A stretch of 64,000 bases of DNA. Origin: Bombus terrestris (Eukaryota; Arthropoda; Insecta; Hymenoptera; Apidae). Position numbers and translations under genes: made by a program. Position 1 is the first letter of the stretch; the number at the start of each line of letters is the position of its first letter. Below are positions 25,901-37,900 of the stretch, one piece after another. A model generated the notes under the pieces. It saw nothing but the letters and a program-made list of their open reading frames with translations. It had not been told where the DNA came from and made no database searches. The stretch covers positions 806,001 to 870,000 of the forward strand of contig NC_063276.1 of assembly GCF_910591885.1 (NCBI RefSeq), in the 5' to 3' direction.

Positions 25901-28900
25901 TAGGATGTCGCAAAAGTTTCTTTCTTTTTATACTGAATTAGTAGATGCGCAACATGTTTTGTTTTATATTATTTTATTGGGTTACGTACGATCCATTTTG
26001 TAGTAATAGAACAAAGTGGGTCATATACGATTCGATAAAATAATATAAAAGGAAAAATGCCGTGCATCTATCATTTCCTCGTAAAACGAAAGAAACTTTT
26101 CGGACAACCTAATAAGTGTGAGTAAATGTTACAAAGCGAGAGGTTTAAAGAAAAAGAGAATACTTAACCTTTCAACGCTTGTATGTAATTTGTAATATGA
26201 CAAAATTACGTTAATAATTACACGAATGAGAAAAACGTTCATATTTCATTTTCTTGTTATTTCACCATCACACACGGCTCAAAACAAATAGAGGATCATT
26301 TTTCATGTCTCTTTGACCTTTGCACATATTCATTTTTATTATCTCTATATCTATGTATATTTTCTTACTTTAACCGTTTTCCCAGCATTATATCATACAG
26401 AGCTATTTATAAATGCATATCACTGCTTCACAATGTAGATCTACACGCGAAAACAATGAAAAAAAAAAAATCGTCGTATAAATACGTGTCTGGCGTAGCT
26501 TAGTTTTCAGGTTATGGATAGCGAAAGAAAAGTTCGTTTCAAATTTTCTTCGCTTTCGCTCTGATACTTTTAACTCTCACTCGCACAAACAAATCACAGT
26601 CACGAACGTGAAATTCGATCGATAGAAGTGTTCAATGAAATGTAGATAACGAACCGACCAACGTAACGCGAATCACGGGCAAATGAAAAACATCAATTAA
26701 GAAAACAGAGGAGAGGAGAGGTGTAGCGATATGGCAGAAACGGTTTGTCCATGGTGAGCCGAAGGAAAGGCGGCGGTACCAATAGGCTGTTTCATATTTC
26801 ACGGTTCGATTGGAACCGAGTCACGGTTCGTTCGAGATCGGCCATGATTCGAAGTAATTTAAACGGAACACCGATCTAACGCTTCCGGGCTTGCGCTTTG
26901 CTCCGCGTGTGTTCGTCCTTTCGCGGACTCGTTTTTAAAAACACACAGCTGCATTCTAGCGGACCAGTATTTACGTATGCTTGTGTACATGCCTACCCGC
27001 ACACCTGCCGATATTAGCCGCGCCGCAGGTGCGTACAACTTTGCACACCACATCTTGTACGGACCACCGTGCGCACTATATTTCACGATCCGGCCACACC
27101 GAGACGAATGACAAATCTCTGCGTCTTGCTCCCTTCGAATCAGAGTGTTTCCACTGCAGATCGTTTTACTACAAACTGCTTTACTTGCGAGTAACAAGTG
27201 CTTCTGCCGAAGGAAATCGTGTCGATGTACGGCCGATACGATATCGCTAGGCGCAGATCGACGCGTTAATTCGTGTTTTTGAAATTCTTCTTGAACGAAA
27301 CTATCGGAGCGATTCTGACGATCATATACGCGTGTCGCAATTTGTCATAGAAACTTTGTAGATTCGCAAAGGATTCGCACAGGCTTTTTTCTTCTTTTTA
27401 TATCTTGTTAAATTATGCCTTTTTTAAATACATTTCTCACCGCGATTTCTTCGGTATTATGTAATACTATTTATCGTTATGTGTGTATATATGTTTATTC
27501 GGCCTCAAAGCCAAGAATTGGACATTGATACTGTACGTATATTTTTATACGTATATAATATCATACTGGTTGATTTTAGAGTTGCGAACGACGAGAATAC
27601 AAGTCATAGTTTCTTCGATGGAACGTTAAAGTCGACATTTTCGAGCGATTTAAAGTATTTGCGTTAAAGAGGACTAATAATTCCGACAAATCTTAAATTA
27701 AATTTAAATTCAACAAATTCATTTTCAAGAATGTTTCTATTAAAGCGTCGGTTAAACATGTTTGCAAGAACATCGACTAAAAAAAGAAGTTGGTCAATGT
27801 CGATGAACATGACGAGAAAAGAAGCAAGTGAAAAAGACGTTAGACAGAAGAAAGTCTGCCGTTTCGGCTTTTTCTCGTTTCGCATGCAAGGCCGAGATCG
27901 TAGTCGAGCCGATTCGATAACCGAACTCGGGAACCGTGGCAAACGTCGTTTTGCAATCACCTTCGTCGACCTTGTCTGGCTTTCTTAAAATGACAATCAG
28001 AGCGTAGATACAGATGCCAAACTCGTGAAATCAAAATCATCGCTCCACACTTGTCTTCCTTTTCTTGTCAAAGCAATTTTCGATTAAACGGTTTCGAAAT
28101 ATCCAAAGTTTCTCCATTTTTGCGTATCTTTAATTCGCGTCTAGCTTTAAAAATATACAACGATTCGTTTAATTATCGCGCCTTGACTGTATATTGGTAA
28201 TTCGCGTCCTGCGTTCTACCTCGATGGAAACGCGGCTAATTCGAGCTTTTTCGAACATTCGCGTACAAATTTTTGCCGTCGTTCACCTCGAACAATAATA
28301 ACTGTGTTTACGTGGTAACTGAAATTTGCATTGATCGTACAACGAGGAAAAAATATGCTTGGATATATAAATACTTAATAACCTTTTCCGCGAATTGTTG
28401 TTAAAGCGTAATTAGTAATTCTTTCCGTCCACCTTCAATTATTACGTACGAGAAAATACTTTAACGGGCCATTAACCGATCGATCTATAAATTTATTGGT
28501 CTTTGATAAATCTTCAATTTCATTGGATCGTATCTTCTTTACAAAAACGTAAAAAACGTATGTTCCTACTGTAAACGGTCGATAGAAAAATTGCTTGTCA
28601 CAGGTCGATAAGAGTTCGATTTCATGAGGATTAAACGAACAACAACATTCGGGAATCCGGTTTGAGTAAGATCAACGAATCTGACAGACGGCAGAGAATG
28701 GCCGAAATAGTAATTCCGATAATTGGAAAGGCACGAGTTTCATTGACTTCTACGATTAACTTTCTGCTCTAATTGATTCACATTTTCTACTGCGTAAATC
28801 GATGAAATGCGTTAGTTCCGTTACGAAACGCTAGGCCAGCGCGGACGTCTTTTTCCCTTCTCTCGTTTTCTTTATCACGATATTGCGTTCAATTTAGGAA

Positions 28901-31900
28901 ACAGTTGTGAAAATTTGTTGGATTAAATAATAGAATGGACTTTGATGAAATTAGGATTTCTAAAATGACGTATTTTTATTCGACGAAGATCTTTGAATCC
29001 GTAATCTGACTAGACACTGTAAAAGACTATTTTAAACGCCGCAGAGAGAGAGAGAGAGATCCTTGATTTTGTAATAAATTTCGTTCTTCGAACTCAAATT
29101 TTTTCCTACTATCAAAAACATTGGATGTTTCTTCTCTCTTTCCTTATTTATTTAATTTTTGCCTTTCGACTTTGAATGGTATGCCAACTTTACAAAAATA
29201 GCCAGATTTCACAATACCATATCGAATATTAAATATTAAATATTATATACTATCGTGACAAAAATCTTACACATAAGAAATGTTCGATTTTGTCGGTTTC
29301 GACACTTTCGTACTTTCTTTCTTCTTTCGAAAACCTTGTGAAATTATCGTAGCCTTAGACCGAGATTCTGTCGTAATCGCTTTGTTAAACATATTTTATT
29401 CGATAAGGCGCGAACCCATTTCGAATCGAATCGTTTGCAGATGACTGTTCTCCCATGATATCTAATTCTAATCGACGCTAACGTTTTATTTTTAACCTCG
29501 TGTTTCTTTACACGGGCAAAGACCACCGATCACTTTCATCGAACGAAGTGCTTTCTAGGAAATGAAGCAATCGAGAGAATCTCATTAGCCGGAGATAAGG
29601 TAGTGCAAATGTTGCTTTAATAAAATTTTGATAAAGTAACCGGAATCTAAACTTTATCGAGTTGCTTCGTGTTTGCACGAGGAACAATTTACTTGAGAAT
29701 ACCATTTGAAATATTAAAATGATATTAAATTTTCATTCACCTGATCACGAAATCATATTGCGTATGAAGAGCTTTAACACTTATGTTCATATTATGTGCG
29801 TGTGTGTGTTACATCGAAGTTACATTAGCGTTGCAGCGAGACACGACTGTCACAATTGCGTCAAATTCGAAATTAATCTTGAAATGTACACAGCAGTGAG
29901 AATAATGTAATTTATTTAACTGACAATGCAATATACGAGAACTTTATTCTATATCCTTTCTCTTTCACAAACTTTCAGACAAGCATAGTTATCTGATATC
30001 ATCTTATTTCACATTTATTATATAATATACACAATATGTTTCAGCTTAGTTTGGACGATATTTATCGAGCGAGCGATCGTTTATTTTCCTACAATGATGT
30101 ACATTAGCCATTACAAAGATGTTTTGTACTAATCCTGCGATCGCATACGCGAATAATCGCGAAAGTCTAAGAAATCTACATTTTTTCCAATTATGGGAAT
30201 TATTATCTTTATTATCTTGTATTCCGCGGCATTTTCAAGTTTCGTGTAACGTTTATTTCATAGATTGCGATTGATATTCCAAAGAAAATGCTCGTTTTCA
30301 AATTAGAGGAACGAGGGAGAAACAGACGAATATCGGACTAATCGGGTGAGAAATGGGGACTCGCTTTTATTTGCAAATTTTCTTTAGAAAATATACCGCT
30401 AAAAACAATTCACGAACCTTGAATTATTATTTCTATTATTTTCTGGCGCCTTTGTACCTCGTCTGGGACCCTTATACTGCGACCAGAGATCGTAATTTAG
30501 ATAATGTCGTTGAAACTGGATTCATGAGTTTATATCTGGCGGATTTCGCCCGTCTAAATCAGATTTTTACGAAATATTTATATCGTTACAACTGAGCGTG
30601 CCGCGCATATATATATATATATATTTTTTTTTCTTTTTTTAAATTACATACATTTTTCATTCTTTCGATCTTAGTACAAGAGCGCTTGTAGAAAACACTG
30701 TAGGTGCCAAGAAGCAAGTTCTCCGGGAGAAAAAGAAAACTTATGGGTCGATGTAGTTTAAATTCATGAAAAAGAAAAGCGCATGTGTCGTTTCTTTCTC
30801 TTCGGAAAAGAAACTCGGTGGTTGTTCATTCATTTACACAGACGACATAGGCAAAAGCCGAGAAACAATTAACTAATGTTTATTGGCATTTATATCTTTT
30901 TTCTATAGAGGCGACTTTGTGACACTTAAACCCATGTATTTTCTAGCGTTATCAATAACTATTTGGAAAAAGAAATTGCATTTGAATTCTATACTACAGT
31001 ATTCTCATTGTTATGTGCAACATTTTCCAATAAAAAGTCGAAATTTTCCAATTTTAGCACGTACAGTATTTTCTACGAGAACTGTTCGTTAACGATAATC
31101 AAATTTAGCCTGACTTTTATTAGATGGTGAAACGTGTAATTCACACTCAGCTTATAACAAGTTAGATCTAAGAAAAATTTATTTTTTAGTTATTACGTTC
31201 GAGATCCGCAGGATTATCGTAATAACAGCCATATCTTTCGTCGACGCAAAAGTGTCTACGCGATTGTTATTTGTAATCTAGAATTAAATAGGCGGAAAGC
31301 CATGCTTATTTATCGATATCGAGATAGTCGATCGATTATTCGAAAGTACGAGGAATGAAAGTTCAGACGATCGAAAGTCCGATTCGAGGCATTCAAATAG
31401 AAAGTCCAGTTAACAGTATTTCGATAACCGAGACTCGATGAAAGTAGCTGTCCGTTTTCTGAAATCGATAGAAAACAATTAAAAAATCGTCATTATACCA
31501 TCGAAATTCCATTCGTACGATACAGTGTTTCTTTGACCAATGTCTGTAAGCATCGATTGAAAATTTGAGATAAATTCTTTGTTGCTAGTTTTATTTTTTG
31601 AGAAAATGGAGATATTAAGAATTTGATAAAAACTACAGAAGATTAATCGTTAAAAATCGTCGCTATAAATACGTTACATCAGAAAGTCCAAGTTTCGATA
31701 ATGTCAACTTGAGAGGAATAACAAAATGTTACGTAATATTGTATGATACTATAATAATAATTTATACTTTTCTTTTAGGCTCACAGCTTATTGCAAGCTG
31801 GTTATTACGATCTTATTCTTAGTTTCTTACGCTATATTGTTTTGCTATTTTATAGTGCTATGTTATAGTATTTAATTCTTTCTTAATAATCAGGGTGTAT

Positions 31901-34900
31901 CTGTATGCGAATGTATAGCGTGGCGGCAAATGTTGTATAATATATTACTTCGTAATATAATAAAATATTATCACCTGTATAAAATATTCGACATTCCGAT
32001 ATAATTATAAATCAATTTTTCAATGCAATTTATATTACTATAGTGGTAATCGATACTCGCTTCTGTATACGTATATCCGTACATATTCTTTATTTATTTT
32101 ATTGTAGAATATATTCGACAAAGTTGCAAATGTAATTCAGAAAAGTTAAGATGTGTAATTCCACGAAATTACAAAATGTATGAATTCAACAAAATTGCCA
32201 ATATGCGGTACGTATACTTTAAACGCGAAACATTTGAACGATATATCAAATTATTCAAATAGAAATACAAATTTTCAAATGTTGTTCATCTCTCGTAACT
32301 TCGCGTAATTCACAATACAATCTACGATACCGTTAAATTCGAACGACCCCACTTTCCATTCTCAACCTACGTGTCGCTTCTACCGTTTCCTCTTTCGCGT
32401 ATACTAACGTTCCTATCCTTCGTCGTTCCTTGACGTTACATTAAGAAGCAATAACAAAAAAAAAAAAAAAAAAAGAGAAAAAGAAAGCTAATTTTTATGA
32501 CAAGTTTTGTTAAACACTTTTTTTTTAGCGACTATTTTTGTTGGTTACAGTAAACCTGGCAGACAGCGGAGACCAGAGGGTAGACATGACGCACTTCGAT
32601 CTGTTGAAGGTCCTTGGAACCGGAGGTACGTGAACGAAATCCTTTATGGTAGCGATTAAAGTCCGCGGTAGGACGTACAACCGGTCCCTTTCCCCCGTAG
32701 CTTTTCGCGCTCCAACCATTTTAGCGTTCGTAACCGGTTGATTTTTAATTGCGATCGTCTCGCGTCTTGGCGACGCGACTATCGGGCGATTTTCCCTTCG
32801 GAGCGCGATAAACGCACGCATCGAACGTTTATTATCCGCCGATTCGCGCGAAATAGAACGAGTTTTAAGCATTGTTTCGATCGATTCCGCGTGAATTTTC
32901 TTTTCTTTTCCTTTTTTCTTCGACGTATGGGCTTTGTATAAATTGGCCGATTCAGGGGCGGAAGATACACGAGGAATGCAAAAATCGATAAGACGTTGGT
33001 GAATTGTGAAAATTACGGCAGTTTCGTTACGAAGAATAGACGCGGGATTGTACAGGATGTTTCGATAAATGTTTACATTATTACCCGATAAAGGAATACG
33101 CGATAAGAGATGCTAATATCTCGTTTCCGGTGCAATTCAAAGTTTTCAAAAATACTTCGCGTAAGTCGAATCGACGCGTAGTGTGCCGTATTCGTTGTAA
33201 AAGCATGCGAATTGAATTACGATGGAGAAAAATCGTTTTCTTTGCTTTTTTCTTTCCGCGTTTGCATTCAGATTAGCAAATACGAATAGTACGGAGTTTA
33301 AATAATTTAATAATAGTCGATAGTTTAAAGAACTTAACGAGCACACCGATTGTCCATTTCGAATTAAAAAATCCTCGTTGTTGAAACATCTTGTACAGCC
33401 CCGATCAAAGTTTCATCATTTATGACCACGTTAAAGATCGTTTGTATTTAATTGCTGATATTGGAAACCATCTACGCGGTTTTAATCAAACTTCGCTATT
33501 TTTATAAGTTTATCGTTTCACTGTTTATTACAAGTCTGTGCTTAGAATTTTATAAAATTCAGATAATAAAATAAATTTCTATAATTTTCCAGGTTCCATA
33601 AATTTTCGAAGATCGTTTCTATTTATAGCTTTCAGTCCAAAAACGTCCAAAAATATTGGTCAAAGCTTCGCCGTTTCCATCTTTCCGCTATTCACAAACT
33701 TCCATGTCCGAAATATGTATCGGTGCAAACCACTCGATAAACCAATCTCACTCGTCAATCTAAAAAATCTAAAAGTTCAAATTCAATCTCTTTTTTCTCT
33801 CACACCAACAGCTTATCGACACGCCGTGTATCCGAACCAAAGATACAACAAGTCCACTGAAATTTTGTGACAATACGAACCGCCGAAGTTAAAAAGGAGA
33901 AAGAGAAAAAACGACGATATCGAAGCAAATCTCAGCGCGAAATGTTCGTTCGATTAATAATCCAGACGAGATTCGTAATTGTTCTATCGACAAACGTGTT
34001 TCTCATTTAAAGAACGTTTGACAGTTAACGAGAAATAAAAACACGTTCTTACGTACAATACGAATAATCGTGACATAGCTTGCGAATTAGGTCATGATAG
34101 AAAGAGGCAAAAACGAAAACATTTTGCGCAGCTTACGGAAAAGTGTTCCTGGTGCGTAAGAGAACGGGCGCCGATACCGGCCGACTCTACGCCATGAAAG
34201 TCCTGAAGAAAGCGTCGATCATACAGAAGAAGAAAACGACCGAGCATACGAAGACCGAGCGACAAGTTCTGGAAGCCGTTCGGGACAGCCCTTTTCTGGT
34301 TACGCTGCATTACGCCTTTCAAACGGACGCAAAGCTGCATCTTATTTTGGGTAAATACATTATTTTTCTTGAAAATTATCGAAGAAATATTCGCCGGAGA
34401 TATAGTTACAACGGGAAAGACACGAATAGGGAAAGTTCGCGTCTTTCGCGTAGTTTGCGATCGCTACTTCGAATAATCGTTTGATAGCTTTTCTAATCTT
34501 TGGAAAGCCACTATTTTCGTCTAAAATAAAACACGTGCCTGCGATATATCGCTCTATAGCAAAATATCTATTCCTCTTGAGATAACAATAAAATAGCTCG
34601 CTTATTTAGCGGTCGTGGCGCAGAAAGCCCTATACGGTATTTCGTTTTGATAAATTTTTCCAGTCTCGACAAAAATATATAGCCACTTGGTAATGAGCGT
34701 AGTTATACAGTGATAATTACAATTAACTCGTAAAAGGAAGTGCGCTATACGCTAAGTAAACAATTTTAAGTACAACTTGTTAACAGCAGCAAATATTTGG
34801 AAGATTGGAAAGAGAAGAACGCGTTTTAGCGTACATAACTTGAGTCAATTTAAAGTGCGCTTTTGATGTAAAAAATGAGTAATTAGCGATGTTAAAGTAT

Positions 34901-37900
34901 ATAAGAAAATATTTGCTTCTAAGAGGATAGGAAACGGTTAGTTTATCGAAAAAATTAATAAACCTTTTTAGCTTCAACAACGGATCAGACACGAATGATT
35001 TTTAAAGTTTCCACAACTATGCTTTACGTAAAATATTTTTATACGCGTCTTTTTATTCTTTATGTACGCGTTACAGTCGCGAGTATGCCATACCGAAAAA
35101 AGTACCTAAGAAAGCGAAAGAATGGACGGTTGGGAAGGTTTTTAGATGCCGTCCTGACATCATCGTCGAGTCGTCCGTGCAACATTGTGCAAACTTCCTC
35201 CCTCGTAGAAACGTGTAATCACTCGATGATTTCGTCTTCTCCTCAATTATTTTTCTTTAGATGACATCACAATGTACGAATTATTTTTGTTTCGCAATAT
35301 GTAGGTCGTACGCTACTGTAACGTTTCCACGAGTCACTTGTCGTTTTATTCCAATTTACATGCATGGAAATTCATTAACGATAATATTTAAACGTTTATG
35401 TCGATTTTGAAATATGGACTGTTTCGCGAAGCCTCGATATTGAAAATAAATTATTCATATTGCAATTAATATTTAAAACGCAAACTTTCCCGAAGAAATT
35501 GTTTTCGGTATATTTTTTGTTCAGATTTCCAAATAATTGTAGAATACTGCGGATATTTTATCGGAAGTAACGATAAATTCTAGTATAAAAACACGATATA
35601 AAACTTTTTAGAATATTTATTTACGTCTTCAAACAAATTCTCAGTTTTACTTTAAAAAGTTTGAAACGTTTAATTTAAGGAACGATTCTGCGATATAACA
35701 TTTGAAAATATTTCTCGGGTTTGCGTATTTCTTAAAAATCTAAAACAGCTAAAAAGTGAAATTTGAACACGCGAATTGGCATTAACTTTCTTCCGCAAAG
35801 TATTTCTTCGGTGATCCGTTTTGTTAAAGAGAGAGAGGAAGACAATCGACGAAAGAGAACTATCGCTAGTTATCAAAATATCCAAAAATAGTATCAGACA
35901 TTTTCTATTCGCCAGGAGAACACGATTGAATTCCAAATCTCGCATGCGGCAGCTTTATCAATGAATATTTCATGCCTTACAGCGTTACAGCCCAATATCT
36001 CGTTGACGAGTGCCACGGAAGATAAATAGAGAAAATATCGTTAAACGTTTCGCTGCTTCTGCAGGCAATTATCTTTCTCTATTTTTTCTATTCCTTTCAA
36101 TCCCTTCAACGTTCGCGATATCTTTTAATTCGAAAGAATTCACCGATGACGATCGACGAAAATAAATATTTCAGAAAGAGATTCGGTCGAGTCGAAGATC
36201 GTGTTCTCAGGCGTGTTGTCTAATTTGTTGAACGATAAAAATTTCGAATTTTTACAGATTACGTAAGCGGTGGAGAGTTGTTTACGCATCTCTATCAGCG
36301 AGAACATTTCACCGAGGACGAAGTACGAATCTATATCGGTGAAGTTATTTTGGCGCTGGAACATCTACACAAGGTAAGCATCGTTCTTCTCCAGCACATT
36401 GGAAAACTTACGCTACTCGAAATAATCGATTTAAGGCAATTTGTCTATTTAAAGATCTTTTCTTTCAAAACTTGATGTATGGACGAGACTTGCCACGCTT
36501 GTCGGAAATCAAGGCGTTTAAAATGCGATATAAGAATCGAATAGAAGCACGCGTGATTTTATTTGAAATTTCATTTCGGATCAATTTTCCAATCGAAAAA
36601 TTTAAACGAACGTTTTATTTTAAGCTTCGTCTTAAAATCGATCGAAAGAAACAAAGCAATTAAGTACGTTTCTCGTATCTCTTATAGCTTGACGATTGAA
36701 CTAAAAGCGATTGATTTTTTAATCTATCCATATCTAAGCTATTCCTAGTTATATCGCGCTTCTAATTTCATTTATACTAAACTTATTTGCGTACGTGATA
36801 TCTGCTTCAACCGTGACCCGCGAGATTACACGAAAAGGAAAAACGAACGTAGTCTCGAATTTTGCAGTCCCATATTATTGCGAATATTTGCGCGTTACAT
36901 GGTAAATTATTAAAATATTCCATTCTTATCGTACAACCTGATCGATGGAACATACAATGTTGCCTTTTCTGTTGCAGCTGGGTATAATTTACAGGGACAT
37001 TAAGCTAGAGAACATTCTGTTGGACAGAGAAGGTCATATCGTGTTAACAGATTTCGGACTGAGCAAAGAGTTCCTGCCGCACGAAAGGGACAACAACGCC
37101 CGTGCTTACTCCTTTTGCGGAACTATCGAGTACATGGCACCGGAAGTGGTACGAGGGGGCTCAGCGGGACACGACATTGTAAGTCAGGATGAATTTACGT
37201 CACGATTTGTTCCCTTCGTTCTTGGAACTTCGTTATCGCGCCCGTACTCCCCGCCTGTCAGATACATTTTTATCGATTCGTTATTCTTTCTTCACTGGTT
37301 ACTTGACAAAAAAAAAAAAAAAAAAAAAAAGAATAAAAAAAAGAGAAATGTTAAATTTGATGGAATCAAATTGTTGGAGAATGAGAAGATCGTCACTCGA
37401 AAGTTCCTATTTTGATATATTTATTTTGTGTAAAATGTTTCAAGAATGAATCATTTGTAAATGTTGCATTCTCTGCTGGCAAAGAATAAAGTAGAATTTA
37501 CGTATCTTGTAAATATCGTGAGAAGAATCATATGATTATAATAATCAGAAAATGCGAAGATCGCGTCGTATAAGCACACAGTGAGAAAGATAATACAATT
37601 AGATTAATTAAAAAATATAAAGATAGTATAATATATACGCGAATAATGGATAAAAGAAATAAAAACTAGAAAATCTTGTATATTTAAAAATTAAACGATT
37701 ATACTTATTGGAAGAGGTATTTAAAAGTGCAGAAATTTGTTACTACGGATATTAGCTTTGAATTTATAGAACGTTTGAGAAAGTGATTTGATTTTGATCG
37801 ATGTCGAGTTAGTTTTTATTGGGTCGGTCAAATTACTAGGAAGCAGTGCTGCCTTCTTACTGTAGTAGCCCCTTCGGTTCTAAAGTTTCAAGAACAATCT

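Larger units (their letters stand above)
1959..32550 (+). other. intron 1 of the MSK/JIL-1 gene (30.6 kb)
   Basis: GT at 1959 and AG at 32549-32550 bound this intron. It is mostly AT-rich, with open frames no longer than expected by chance and no recognisable protein domain on either strand. It contains the separately listed microsatellites, the degenerate tandem repeats, an intact solo LTR and a mariner MITE, plus GC-richer blocks at about 5.81-6.25, 7.48-7.57, 10.32-10.55, 15.88-16.16, 22.78-23.10 and 26.75-27.25 kb that could be enhancers or alternative promoters. First introns this long in insects often hold regulatory elements, but that is inference here. Confidence 0.85.
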
